A stretch of DNA of 64,000 nucleotides from contig JANTQF010000046.1 in NCBI GenBank assembly GCA_032988165.1, positions 108,832 to 172,831 of the forward strand. Reading direction: 5' to 3'. Shown one piece after another: positions 23,850-36,849 of the stretch. Below the pieces are notes generated by a model that ran no database searches, was not told the origin of the DNA, and worked only from the letters and a program-made list of their open reading frames with translations. The DNA comes from Emmonsiellopsis sp. PD_33. Its lineage: Eukaryota > Ascomycota > Eurotiomycetes > Onygenales > Ajellomycetaceae. The position numbers and the translations under genes were made by a program. The first letter of the stretch is position 1. The number at the start of each line of letters is the position of its first letter.

Positions 23850-26800
23850 AAAGTAGTAAAGTCATGATAATGTTAGTTTGGATTATAACCATAAACAGAC
23901 TTACTATAGCCTGGGTGCTCATCAATTCTGAAGCTAAGTATAATTTCATCAGTCAAATGTGGGTGAAGTAATATCTGTCTGATTCTAAATCCCCATTCAA
24001 GCATATTGAAGCCATTAATGGGCATAAGATCCTATCTTTTGATGAGTAATAAATACTGATAAGAGTAGTTAATGCTAACAGTCTAACCTGTAATTATAAA
24101 CACAGCTTTGAGACTGTTAATATGATAAGTTATGATGTTATTCTTAGCTACCTGTAGCTAGAAGAGTCAAACCCTAATATCAATTAGCCTTTATGAACAT
24201 GGCACTACAAATTAATAAGTATAAATACTATTAAGTTCATAGAACTAGAAGAGTTCAAAAATGTGATCTGCACAGGCAGTACTGTCTTTATCATCCACCT
24301 CTGTGATCTTAACTCTGATGGTAAACTCATTGTGTTTTTTGAAGGCATTATAGCCTTCAAATTCAAACTACCTGCACTCTATGAGAAATATGTAGAGCTT
24401 TTTAATGAGAACCCTAACCTTACTGCACATGCTCCACATAATTATATGATTAATATTAAGCTGGGTAAGGATCTACTCTATTAACCCATCTATAATCTTT
24501 CAGTTAAGAAACTTAAAGTCCTTAAGAATTATATTAAGATGAGCTTAGAGAAGAGCTGAATCAGGCACTTAAAGAGTCCTGCAGGCACATCTATTCTATT
24601 TGTACTCAAGAAAGATGGAAGTCTCTATCTCTATATTGACTACTATAGGTTAAATGCTATTACAATTAAGAACTACTACTTTCTTCCTCTTATTAGTAAG
24701 ATAATTGACTGTCTGGCAGGTGCAAAGATTTACATACAGCTTGATCTATGAGACACTTACCACTAAATCTACATTCATAAAGGTGACAAATAGAAGACCA
24801 CTTTCCACACACACTATGAGTATTTTAAGTATATAGTCTTACTATTCAGTCTCATCAATACACCAGTAACTTTCTAGATCTACATTAATAAAGTACTGAG
24901 TGATCTCCTTAACATCTGCTGCATTATTTATCTTGATAACATTATCATCTATTTTAACTTCATTGAGGAGCATGAGAAGTACATTAAGGTAGTCTTGGAA
25001 CATCTATGTAAGTTCAACCTCTTTATTAAAGCTAGTAAGTGCTCATTTCATACAAATCATATTGATTTCCTTGATTTCATCATCTTTATTAATAGTGTGG
25101 AGATGGAGCCCAGCTGAGTGGCCTCTATTCTTAAATGGCTAGTCTCAATGATGATCTATGAACTTTAGGTCTTCCTTAACTTCATTAACTTTTACTATTA
25201 TTTCATTAGGGGGTTTGTGACTATATCTACCCTGTTAATAGACCTCACAAAGAGGGGGGAGAACTGAAAAGGTCAAAATAATATACTAATCATACTGAAT
25301 CAAGCTGTCATAAAGGCCTTTATAAACCTTAAGGATAGCTTTCAAAAAGAGTCACTTCTTATTCATTTTGATTCTAATTATCACCTCAAAGTCAAACTCA
25401 ATGCATCCAGTATTACCATTACTGTGGTACTCTCTTAATTGATGCCTGACAGCCTCTAGCACCCTGTGGCATTCTGGTCTCACAAACTCTCTAACACAGA
25501 ATGACAGTATTAAATCCATGACAGTGAACTCCTATTTATTATCAAATCATTCAAGTAGTAGTAATACTACCTACATGATAGTAAACATCTAATTGTTGTA
25601 TATTCTAACCATGCCAATCTATAAAGCTTTATAATGACAACTCAGCTGAATAGATGTCAGATACATTGAATGAAGATACTTATAGTATTTAATTTTATAA
25701 TTAAGTATCATTTTGGGTCTAAGAACCCTGCAAACACACCAAGTCATCACTCTGACTATATTAGGGAAGTTAAACTGCTCATTTTCTGGCTCATATTACA
25801 AGAAAAGCTCTGGGATCAAACACTTAAACCACTGAAATCTAACTATAAATTAATGGAATTAAATCAGATGATCACAGCAGCTACCAAGTACATAATTAAT
25901 CTGTACCCAGAATTCAACTCAAAAGCTCTTAAAGAGTACACCCTTCACATTAATGCTCTCATGGCCTGTGCAGTTCAGAATGTACCTACAGATGAGAATA
26001 TTACTGCCAGCATTATAGGAGGCAACCTAGAGCTCTTAATGCCACAGCTCTTTATTAATCAGGCATTCAAGTCTGAGACAGCCTATACATATAAGCTATT
26101 AGAGCTACTGATCAACCTCCTACTCCATATTCAAGCTCAAGATGTTAAGTGCACTGGGATTTAGAGTAGAATCCAAGATAGCTCTACAAGTTTAAAGATC
26201 AAACATTCATTCTGGTCTATTAACTCAAATAGGCTGATCAGGTACAATAGTTGCATCTATATCCTTAATAATGCTACTGTTAAGGATGAGATCCTTCACA
26301 TGAACTATGATAATCTAACAGGTAGTCATTTTGAAAATCATAAGACACATGAAGTGATAGCTGGCAAATACTATTAGCATAGGATGAGCTGATATATCAA
26401 GGAATATATCAAAACATATAATATATACTAATATGTTAAGATACACTACCATAAGAAGTACAGTATGTTGGAGCCACTATCTATCCCCAGACACATTTAG
26501 AAGACTATCATAATGGATTTTATTACTAGTTTACTCCCATGTTGACTGTATGGGAAGGTCTACAATTTAATCTTAGTATTTGTGAAAATATTCACTAAGT
26601 GAGTAATCTATATTCTGACCACAGTAGACCTCAAGGCCCATAAACTTGCCAATCTTGTTATATAGAATCTATTCAAAGACTGAGAATTACCCCAGAATAT
26701 TATTAGTAACTGAGACTCTCTATTTATGAGCAAATTCTAATTAACACTCTACTTCATACTTAAGGTTTGCAGGAAACTGACCACAGCCTTTCATCCTCAA

Positions 26801-27560
26801 ATGGATGGCCAGACAGAGTGCTAGAATCAAACCCTTGAATACTTCCTCTATGTCTATTGTAATTACATGCAAGATGACTGGGCACAATGGCTACTACATA
26901 CTCAATGAGTATATAATAATACTCAGTATAGCTCAATGCAAATAACCCCTTTCTGTGCTCTCATGGGTCAGAAGACCTCCACCTGTGGTCCTATATGGAC
27001 ATTGAATGTAAACCCAAAAGGGGGGTGTCTCAGAATGCCACCACAAGAGTAAAGGCTATTAACTAGATGTACTAACTTCTTTGAAGCCTGATCATAGAGG
27101 TCAAGGAGTCCCAAAGAAAATATTATGACTAGTAATATATGCTTATGACCTTTAAGATTGGTGACTGGATTATACTCCACAGCATTAATATATTAACATT
27201 ATACTCTATCATAAAGCTAAATCACTGTCAGCTTGGTCCTTTTCAGATAATAGATGTCTGAGGCAAACAAGCCTACAAGTTAAAATTGATGCTCTAATTC
27301 CATGATGTTCATCTCATCTTTCATGTCTCCCTCCTGAAGCTGTACCACACTCAGGATGGCAGGATTTCAGAGGCTGAATCAATTGAAATTGACACAGAGA
27401 ATCAGTGGGAGATTGAGAAAATCCTTGATAAGTATAAGGTGTATGGCAGAAAGGTTAAATACCTTGTCAAATGAAAAGGCTGCATAGAGGGTGAGAACTT
27501 CTGGGAACTAGTTAAAGCTTTTAAGAATGCCTAAGAGGTAGTTTGCAAATATGAGGCCCA
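23850..27560 (+). pseudogene. Gypsy-1 pol with chromodomain, decayed
   Basis: The order is protease (VLINSEAKYNFIS near 23,914, where the usual Asp-Ser/Thr-Gly site has mutated), reverse transcriptase from about 24,480 (LKKDGSLYLYIDYYRLNAI) and the catalytic box at 24,926-24,940 reading IYLDN instead of YLDD, a G-to-A inactivation. RNase H follows (IHDSELL near 25,515), then integrase from about 26,480 (IIMDFITSLL; FHPQMDGQTEC near 26,790), a VHLIFHVSLLKLYH tail and a chromodomain (WEIEKILDKYKV, then VKYLVK) near 27,400-27,480. Many in-frame stops are present. It has the same domain order as Gypsy-2 and Gypsy-3 but is a distinct family, with a different LTR. Confidence 0.88.
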
Positions 27561-28119
27561 ATATGGTGACTGTGATGTATGCCACAAAAGGTGGAGAGCA
27601 AAGAAATAAACCCAATATATGTAGAGTCAGTTAAAATTAAATGCAAGAGCAAGAAAAGAAGATCCTATTCAAGTCCTCAAGAGGATGTAACCCTATAAGC
27701 ACAACATTATAACTACTATAAGAAAAGAAAAAGATGAAAATCTAGGCTGTAGCCTCTCTCATGTCCCCTAGACTCTTATTCATGTTACCCTCTACCTTCA
27801 TCTATCTGTTATTTGCACATTTAACTCTATGCTTTTCATTCTTACAGGCCTTTCACACTTGCTCTCATCCTGCACTGTGAACTTCATAGACCTCTTTATT
27901 CTCTCCATAGTCCACCTGCTCCTTCCTGTCTGCTCAGACCTTTAAAATTGCTGCACAGGCCTGCTTCTGTGCTGCCCCCAGGGCCACTATGTCTACAGGC
28001 TTGTCAAATAACATCAATCCCTTCACATACCAATTATTGTTTACTGCCAAGATGGCACATTTAATAGCATAATGAGTAGAGAGAGGCACCTGTAGGACCA
28101 TATCAGTGCTGCATAGATG
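27561..28119 (+). other. Gypsy-1 sequence 3' of pol
   Basis: AT-rich, with no gene recognised. It continues, after removal of the hAT complex, at 44,845. It is part of the untranslated 3' region of Gypsy-1. Confidence 0.6.
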
Positions 28120-28329
28120 GCTGTAGGTAGACTGGCTACTAGAACTATATTAAAACCAGGATTAAAGTATATTCTTATCATTTTACTTAATATATTAGTC
28201 CCTTTTTATGTAAAATCACTTTAATATAGATACTATATTATGTTATAGTATAGATAAATTAGTTCAGAATCATATTATAAAGGAATATTTTACTCATAAA
28301 TTATATTATATATCTATCTTTTCAGTTCT

Positions 28330-28376
28330 GGTCCCATTTGGTCCCATTATCTATATATGGGACCAAATGGGACCAG
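28330..28376. repeat. Palindrome in the hAT subterminal region
   Basis: GGTCCCATTTGGTCCCAT is followed after a few bases by its reverse complement ATGGGACCAAATGGGACC. A decayed version lies in the inner copy near 34,976-35,022. GGTCCCA is also directly repeated within each arm. A subterminal palindrome could be a transposase-binding region. Confidence 0.8.
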
Positions 28377-28559
28377 GAATACCATAATATTACCTAATTA
28401 TAATCATGTGTGTTATTAATGGTGCCAAGCCAGTAGCAGCCCTGCCACACATTATATAATAATTTCAAATTGAGAGATTTACATCAGTGAGTATTACTAA
28501 ATATTATTACTTTTCATTGCCTGCAGGCCCCAGCTAAACCCTAAACTAAACTAATTAAA

Positions 28560-29242
28560 AAATGCACAAAATAATCTCACCTCTATCTACAGGGAATTCA
28601 ATTCTTCCTTATAGCCTCCTGATTGAAGTAATCTAACCTCAATATATCTACCACCTCTCTCACTAAATGTATATCTTTAACCCTGAGAGTTAACTACTTC
28701 CCATGCACCATCATCTTTACTCTACCTATATTTATAATATAATCAGTATATATATTTAGTAGACTTAGTAGATTAATTAACTTATACTTGAAAAGAGTAG
28801 TGAGAGTTGTTTCTACTACTAACTAGATGATGTTAAGAATAGAGTACTAGAAGTAATACTTTTCATTATTAATCTTATAGATTAGATGTATCATTATGAT
28901 CTTAATGAAAATGAGCTCTCTAAATTTCTAATAGAACTAAACCTTCTGAATCTACTCTATTAATCTGAATGAGCTACTAAGTATTACTGAAAAGTATAAC
29001 TATAACTTACTGTTCTTATTATGGTAGTAGTGGGGCTTGAGATTGTATTTGACCTAGTGGTTTCTCAAGACATTGAGAAGCTTAGTATAGTATTAATCTC
29101 ACTTAGCCTCCTACTCAGTGATGTGTGCCTCATAGGCTGCTTTACAACTAGGCACACTATTTTTCATCACCACTTGATAGGGGAGGGGGGTGTACTTTGG
29201 CATTTTCAAATTGGGGAAGGAAGTATTGATGTGTTTGAATAA
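28560..29242 (-). pseudogene. Second decayed gene of hAT copy 1, opposite to the transposase
   Basis: The minus strand reads as protein-like text with stops (lysine/tyrosine-rich, AYITKWKAK-like, then YYYHNKNSKL), matched by the inner copy at about 34,120-34,780 on the plus strand. The shared reading frame between two copies suggests a real gene carried by this hAT family. I do not recognise it. Confidence 0.35.
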
Positions 29243-30019
29243 AAGGTAAGGGAGATAGAGATATAGCTGATTAGGATGGTAGGAGAGGAGAAATAGAATA
29301 GATAGAGAAAAGAAGAAGAGAGAGGGAAAGAGGAGGAGAAAAAAAAGAAATGTTATTAAAATTCCAACTCTAATTAACTATCCTAATAACCTGTAATCAT
29401 CATCTAGATCTATTTTCAATATAAATTGCCTGGCAACATCATACAAAGAATATTAAATATAGACACATTAAATGTAAATAACCTACTTTTAAATTAGAGA
29501 AATTCCTCCTATCTTTTTATTTTTCCTCCTCTTCTTCTCTTTCTTCTCTTCTTTTTCTACTATTATCTCATCTCTCCTCTTTCAATATCTCTATCCTACT
29601 ATTATAATTGTTACTCTCTCCTACTACTATCACTAGTCATGTCTTTACCTGCCTCCAAGATTTATATGACTAAGGCCTAGACTAGCTGCTGAGACCATGA
29701 ATTTTCATGCATGTTTAGTTTGGTTTGATTTGATTTTAGTCCTATATGTGGAATAAAACATGACCCCAAGAATTTAGAACATATTTAATGACTTAATTAT
29801 AAATTATATGTAGGTAAATGGACTAAATGAGTAGGTTTGAAGCATGAAAAATGACCTCTTTTAAGAAATAAAGCATGTAAAATGACTAAGAAAAGTGTGA
29901 TAGAAATGAGACCAGGTATAACCAGAATTTTAGTACTAGTTTGATTCCAGAATGATTATGTAATAAGGTAATGATATTTGATAATACTCATGAGTAAAGA
30001 AGGCTCAAATCATTAATAT

Positions 30020-32372
30020 TAACTTGCAAGTATATTCTTCTCCTTAATTATGATCTTCTTATGGAAACTATCTATAATCTTCTTCTTTCTACCATGCTTT
30101 ATAATCATCATCTTCTTGATTGTGTCCCCATGTAATTGACCCTGACAGTAGTAGTATATATCATGGCTTGAATTGAATTTCTATTTTATTCTCATACTGG
30201 CTAGGGGTATTATCAGAACATCTTGAGCTATTTTTGTAACTATAGGGTAGATATGTATGATCACAGCCCACACCTCAAGGATTTCCTTATCCTTAATGAT
30301 GATCACACTATCATGAAGGTAGTGATTAAACTCAGTTATATAAGATGCTAGTCTAGCCTTCTTTTAACTGACAATTAATGTATTAAGATTCTATGCATAT
30401 CTAGAGATTAGCATAACTATACCTGTTTATCTGATTTAGTGTTACCAAAAAGTATTATCTATCTGAAAATTATCATCCATTATATTCACATTGTTAAGGG
30501 GTTTGACATCTGGAGGTTCATACTGATGATAGTGCTTATTATAGAATGACTTAGTAATATTAATATATACCTGATGCTCTTTCTTTATTTAGTCTTCATC
30601 AGAATATATATTTAATTGGAGAGATAGATCTAGTATAGCTGTAATAGCATAGAAATCTGTAAATTACTGATCTATCTTACTGTAATAAATGGAGAGCTTT
30701 ACCTTTATTACCTTAATAGCCCTATATATAGCTTGATTCTATTTAGTAGCACTATAACTCTTTGCTAACTGAGTATTAAGATGGTTAAATAGATAATTAT
30801 ACACCTACCATGCTCAGGCTAATATAGGTGTCCATGTCCACAAAACTGCCTTAATCATTATATAGAAGGAATAGAGTAAACTAATAACATATTGTAACTG
30901 GGTCCATTCTGATCCTAAAAGCTTTAAGGATTGAATCTTTTCTCTTTCAGAGTCATTCACCTAGTAATTAATTGAATTCTGAAGTTGAAGTGCTTGAACT
31001 GCCATTTCATATATTAAACTTCATTAGGTCTTAACATCCTATATCATCTTAAGGGGTGTAGTCAAGATAGGGGTTATTATATATTAGATCTTGAAGAATT
31101 ATTACTTCTATTTTAGTGAGGTACTAATTGTAATGATAATATGATAAATCTAATATACATCATAATTAGCATTTATTCTCTTCAAATAGAGTAGGAGTGT
31201 GACTAAATATTATTACCTTATAAAGTGTCAAGGAGAATGTAACATTCTCATTTATATGAATATCTCTCTCATTAAATGAGCTGACTATCATATTATGTTC
31301 TATCTCAATGTAAAGTTTACTGATTAGTATCTATACTACCAGTTAAATAACATGAGTAATGCATGGGATATAGCTCTGATCTTCATCCCATTGATATCCA
31401 ATCAATCTCTCCTCCAAGCTTTGTATCATTATTGAATTGTTTTTCACATTATTAGTAGTAATAGCAAGTAGATTTGATGAAATATCTCAGTGATCATTTT
31501 GAATAACATTATACAGAATTTCTACCAGGTAATCTCCAGTATGACTTTAGATTAAGGCCTTAAAATCAATTAGTTACTTCTTGTACTCTCATTAATCATT
31601 GATGAAGTAGCAGACAACCCCTAGAAATGTCAGGTTATTTATACTTATTCATGCATCTACAGCTAGAGATATTTTTCTCTACTACTTCAGCTTCAGGCCT
31701 AGATCTTTCATGTCCTTAGTATAGTGTTGATTGAGATTATCTTGCAGACTTATTTAATGGGGGATTTCCATTGGAGGTTTTAGCATCTATAGTAGGACTC
31801 AGAATTTAGTGTTTTCAATTGATTGAAGTGGAAGATTCAGGGAGATATAGATATAAAGTATTTATTCATAAAAGGCTTCAGATGTGCAGAATAGAAGGTC
31901 TGTAGTAATAAACTTTAATTGTAGTTATTTCTTCATTATTTTCTAAAGAAATCATCTCATTAGTGTTATCTAAAAGTGTTATCTAGGGGAAGGATAATAT
32001 AAATCTCATTAGTCCTTCTAGAATATTGTCATTCCTTGATTTTTGATTCTAACTATATTCAACTGACTTGAGGTATTAGGTAATCCCACCAGGATCATAT
32101 TCACTTCATGATAGATGAGTCTGGATGGCATCACAATGCTTGCAATAAAGAAATAGCTGTTTAGTTTCTTTCTCAGCTACCTGTTGAAAGGAATCCCATT
32201 GATCTGAGCATTATTAATGGGAAGGTTTCCAGAGCTTTTACTTTATTGGATTAGATATATAGTAATTTGTGGTGAACCATCAGAATTAGAATAGTAGGGC
32301 ATGTGCATTTTCATAGATAATATATCTCTTCCTCTTAATAATAATCTCAGGAAGTTTGATAGATTCAGCCAT
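30020..32372 (-). pseudogene. hAT transposase of copy 2, decayed
   Basis: It starts MAESIKLPEI-like at 32,372. Next is a BED-type zinc-finger half with CKHC (both cysteines kept) near 32,130, then the core with a YIPCITHVI motif near 31,370 (family consensus C..H in the catalytic domain). It ends with a C-terminal dimerisation region resembling that of copy 1 (AIPL.GV near 30,200; the HKEDHN-like tail lies near 30,050). Many stops interrupt it. It is the same protein as at 42,142-44,490, which allows each to be used to read the other. Confidence 0.82.
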
Positions 32373-32844
32373 TTAAGATAATAGGGGAGGGAGTGGTATG
32401 ATAATAAGATAAGTATGATAATTTGAAGTTATTCTACTATATGACTGAGAGAAGAAAACTCTAACTATGCTAGTGCATGTGAGGAGGCTGCTTATCTCAA
32501 ATTCCTTCAATGAGGAGAATAGAAATAATTAATCTCAGATATTAATATAAGAATGATATTAATCTTGTTAAATATAGCAGAAATATCATTATATTGTTAC
32601 TGAAAAGTGTTACCTTTAAAGCTTAGAGATTTATTTAATATAATAAAAGAATAAGATGCTATTGATATATATATATATGAGATCTCATTGAAAGCATTAA
32701 GAAATATATATATATTTCAATGAGTACTGCTGGTTTTCTACTGTAGTAATTCTAATTAGAAAATAGAGATAATAAAATTTAATTCAATTAATTATATTAT
32801 CTTATCCTCCCCCCTATCTCCACTCTACTATACTAAAAGAGAAA

Positions 32845-33655
32845 AATTTAAAAAAACTCCTTCTTCTCTTCTTTATCCTTTTCCTCCTTCTTATCCTCTT
32901 TCTCCTTATTTTTCTCCTCATTCTCTTTCTCCCCCTCTTTCTCTACCTCTTCATCCTCAATAATCTACTCCTTCTCCTCCTCCTCATCCTCCTCCTCCTC
33001 TTCATTAGAGGTGAGGATAATCTCAAACTTATCCTCTAGTACCTTCTCTAGTAGAGGTAGCTCCTTATAATAGACTAGATTAATCTAGACATCAAAATCA
33101 GCTATCTTCTGATCAGCTGTATTAGCATCAACCTTAGTAATAAAAAGATTAACTTGGCTAGAGAGTAATGTAGTCTCTTTAATGTTCTAAATCATTGTGT
33201 GCATGTAGAAGGTAAAAAGGTTCTTAATCTCCTTCTTATTATGAATCTATTAATTCATTTAATTAGATTAGAAGAGTATTATTAAAGAGTATGACTAAAA
33301 CTCTTATCTACTTGGGCTTTTTAATCTTATACTCCAGAATTTTCTTAACCTACTTCTAGTAATATTTCTTCCTAGCAGCCTTCTTTATAACCTCCTTCTA
33401 CTCCACTTTTACCTCATATCATTCTTAAAAGTACTTCTAATTCTAATACTTCTACATCAGCTACTTTATTACCTTCTTCTTCAATTTCTTGTGCCCAGTC
33501 TCATCAGCCTCATTCCTAGCACAGATTAGCTGAATTTATATATAAGTGTTACTATAAATTATTATCATTCATTTTTCTTGTGTAGCTTCTTTAGTGTGAC
33601 ATGGTGTGCCTTGTGGTTAGTCTCACCCTGTTTGAATGCTTCCTTTTTGAGCCCC
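32845..33655 (-). pseudogene. hAT copy 2 accessory gene with acidic tail, decayed
   Basis: Minus-strand counterpart of the gene at 35,245-36,060. It encodes a lysine-rich middle and a long Glu/Lys tail, seen on the plus strand as CTC/CTT-rich runs at 32,860-33,005. It is upstream of, and on the same strand as, the transposase. It is of unknown function. Confidence 0.45.
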
Positions 33656-34119
33656 TCAAGTTAGTAGTAATACTCATAGGTCTTAGTTGTATGGATCTTG
33701 GAGGTAGGTGAAGATATGGCTAGTAGTAGTAGTAGAAGAGAGTGACAATTATGATAGTAAGATAGAGATATTAAAAGAGAAGAGGTAGGATAGTGATAGG
33801 AAAAGAAGGAAAGAAAGAGAAGAAGAGGAGGAAAAATAAAAAGATAGGGGAAATTTCTCTAATCTAAAAGTAGGTTGTTTACATTTGATGTGTCTATATT
33901 TAATATTTTTTGTATGGCATTGCCAGGCAATTTATATCAGAAATAGACCTAGATGATGATTACAGATTATTAAGATAGCTAATTGAAGTTAGAATTTCAA
34001 TAATATTTCTTTTTTTTCTTCTTCTCTTTTCTTCTCTCTTCTTCTTTTCTCTATCTATTTTATTTCTCCTCTCCTATCATTCTAATCAGCTGTGTCTCTA
34101 TCTTCCCTACCTTTTATCC

Positions 34120-34780
34120 AAATGTGTTGATATCCCCTCCTCTGATTTGAAAATACTAAAGTACATCCTCCTTCCCTGTCAAGTGATGATGAAAAATAGT
34201 GTGCCTGGTTACAAAGTAGCCTATAAGATATATATTGCTGAGTGGAAGGCCAAGTAGGATTGATATCATACTAAGCTCTCTAATACCTCAAGAAACTACT
34301 AGGTTAAATGCAATTCTAAGCTTTACTACTACTACAATAAGAATAGTAAGTTATGATTATACTTTTCAGTAATATTCAGTGGCTCATTCAGATTAATAGA
34401 GTAGATTTAGGAGGTTTAGTTCTATCAGAAATCTAAGGAGCTCATTTTTATCAAGACTATAATGATATGTCTGATCTGTGAGATTAATAATAAGAAGCAT
34501 TACTTCCAGTACTTTACTCTTAATGCTATCTAGTTAGTAGTGGAAACAGCTCTCATCACCCTTTTTAAGTGTAAGTTAATTACTCTACTAAGTCTACTAA
34601 ATATGTATACTGATTATATTATGAATATAGATAGAGTTAAAATGATAGTGCATGGAAAGTAGTTGACTTTTAGGGTTGAGAATATGTGATTGGTGAGAGA
34701 AATGATAGATGCAATTAGATTGAAGTACTTTGAGTAGATTGCTCTCAAGGTTTAAGAGGGTTTTTTAATGTTTTTGTGTG
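34120..34780 (+). pseudogene. hAT copy 2 second gene, opposite strand, decayed
   Basis: Matches 28,560-29,242 of copy 1 in reverse. The text includes GYKVAYKIYIAEWKAK and YYYYNKNSKL, with stops. It is unrecognised. It is transcribed away from the accessory gene of the same element. Confidence 0.38.
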
Positions 34781-35244
34781 TTTTTAGTTTTTTAGTTTTT
34801 TTAGTTTAGAGTTGGGGCTGGGGCCTTTAGGCAATAAAAAGTAATAATATTTAATAATGCTTGCTGGTGCAAATCTCTCAATTTGAAATTATTATATGAT
34901 ATGTGGCAGGGCTACTACTAGCTTGACACCATTAGTAACACATGTGATTATAATTAGGTAATATTATGATATTCCTGGTCCTGTTTGGTTCTATATATAG
35001 ATAATAGGACCAAATGGGATCAAAACTGAAAAGATAGATATATAATATAATTTATGAGTAAAATATTCCTTTATAATATGATTCTGAACTAATTTATCTA
35101 TACTATAACATGATATAGTATTTATATTAAAGTGATTTTACATAAAAAGAGACTAATATATTAAGTAAAATGATAAAAGTATATTTTAATCCTGGTCTCA
35201 ATATAGTCTCAGCAGTCAGTTTACTAAGACCTGTGAGTGTCACT

Positions 35245-36060
35245 ATCAGCTTGAGGGGCCTGAGAAGGAAGCATTCAAATAGGGTGAGGCTGACTACAAG
35301 GCACATCATGTTGCACTGAAGAAGCTATATAAGGAAAATGAATAGTAATAATCTATGATAATACTTATATATGAATTTAGCTAATCTATGCTAGGAATGA
35401 GGCTGATGAGACTGGATGCAAGAAATTAAAAAAGAAGGTAGTAAAGTAATTAATATAAAAGTATTAGAATTAGAAGTGCTTTTGAGAATGATATGAAATG
35501 AAGGTAGAGTAAGAGGAGGCCATAAAGAAGGCTGCTGAGAAGAAACACTATTAGAAGTAGATTAAGAGAATTCTGAAGTATGAGATTAAAAAGCTTAAGT
35601 AGGTAAGAGTTCTAGTTATACTCTTTAATAATACTCTTCTAATCTAATTGAATGAATTAGTAGGTTTACAATGAGAAAGAGATTAAGAATCTCTTTACCT
35701 TCTATATGTGTATAATGATTCAGGACATTGAAGAGGCTATATTACTCTCTAACTGGGCTAATCTTCTTGCTGCTGAGGTTGATGCTAATGTAGCTGATTA
35801 GAAGATAGCTGATTTTAATATTTAGATTGATCTGGTCTATTATGAGGAGCTGTCTCTACTAGAGGAGATGCTGAAGGATAAGTTTGAGATTGTCCTCACC
35901 TTTAATGAGAAGGAGGAGGAGAATGAGGAGGAGAAGAAGGAATAAATTATTAAGAATGGAGAGGTAGAGAAAGAGGGGAAGAAAGAGGATGAGAAGGAGA
36001 ATAAGAAGGAGGAGGATGAGGAGGAAGAGAAGGATGAGAAGAAAGAGAAGAAGTTTTTTT
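35245..36060 (+). pseudogene. hAT copy 1 accessory gene with acidic tail, decayed
   Basis: Plus-strand text begins with KEAFK and ADYKAHHVALKKLYKEN. It passes through NWANLLAAEVDAN and YYEELSLLEEMLKDKFEI, and ends in an almost pure Glu/Lys/Asp tail around 35,900-36,055. The shape suggests a coiled-coil or charged nucleic-acid-associated protein. Both copies of this hAT family carry it, so it is an element gene rather than a chance frame. Gypsy-3 lies between it and the transposase in this copy. Confidence 0.5.
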
Positions 36061-36184
36061 AAATTTTTCTCTTTTAGTATAGTAGAGTGGAGATAGGAGG
36101 GAGGATAAGACAATATGATTAATTAAATTGAATTTTATTATCTCTATTTTCTAATTAGAATTACTATAGTAGAAAATTAGTAAT

Positions 36185-36438
36185 TATGAAGGGCTACACC
36201 CTTATACTCTATATCTATAGCTTACCTGAACTTCATCTGATCTCTAACTACCTGATTGGATGCCTCTGACTGGGCCTTCATATGAATGTTTATCTGCTCT
36301 GATCTTGTGTAATTCCCTTTTATTTATATCATATAATTTCATGATTTCTTTTTCTTTTTCCTTCCTTTCTCTAATGATTACAATCTTGATTCTAATGTAT
36401 AGCTTGCATAATCTGCTTATCAGAGTGCACCCATTACA
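36185..36438 (+). repeat. Gypsy-3 5' LTR
   Basis: 254 bp, beginning TATGAAGGGC (partner TGTGAAGAGC) and ending GCACCCATTACA. Several positions read CA here and TG in the partner, pointing to ancestral CpG. Confidence 0.94.
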
Positions 36439-36849
36439 TTTTGTAATTACTTACTTGATCTCTTCTCAGAGATCCTTGTTATATTTACCTTCTAAATGTG
36501 ACTCACATGTATAGTAGATTCCTCTAAATGTGATTTGTGTGTATAGTAAACTCTTCTAAAATTCAAAATACAACTTGCTTAGCTCAGCTTCACTGAATAA
36601 TATGTCAGTAAAAGGCTCTAAAGCCCTAACAGTTTATATCAATATCTCATGAGATTTTCCTCCAAACTTTCTGAATTCTCTGAACTTCCTGAATTCTCTA
36701 AACTCTCTAAATCTAAACAATCTTTTGAATCCATCATAAATATAGACTCTCTGCATGAAGACAGCATCTTTTCTTAGGGTTCTGATGCTGAATTCTGAAA
36801 CTTCATTCAGTAGCTTGCAAATAAGATTAACCTCATTGCTAAACAAAAT

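Larger units (their letters stand above)
29670..35231 (-). mobile_element. hAT copy 2 (inner, inverted), inserted in copy 1
   Basis: Element 29,678-35,223 (5,546 bp) has ends TAGACTAGCTGCTGAGACC (left) and, read inward from the right, TAAACTGACTGCTGAGAC. The flanks are CTAAGGCC (29,670-29,677) and CTAAGACC (35,224-35,231), identical but for one transition. It is the reverse complement of copy 1: its 29,678-33,676 part matches 35,224-44,836 without Gypsy-3, and its 33,676-35,223 part matches 28,128-29,677. At its own 33,676 junction the unoccupied target (AGGTCTTAGT) is present, and near 32,726 it has the unoccupied site for Gypsy-3. Confidence 0.93.

Noticed and set aside
28128..35223. A large element with 1.5-kb terminal inverted repeats around a 4-kb core
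   Set aside because: The long inverted blocks are better explained by two opposed copies of one hAT, each with its own short ends and 8-bp duplication; lengths agree to within five bases.
35859..36113. Leucine-rich minus-strand frame that looks like a membrane protein
   Set aside because: It is the antisense of the Glu/Lys-rich tail of the hAT accessory gene.
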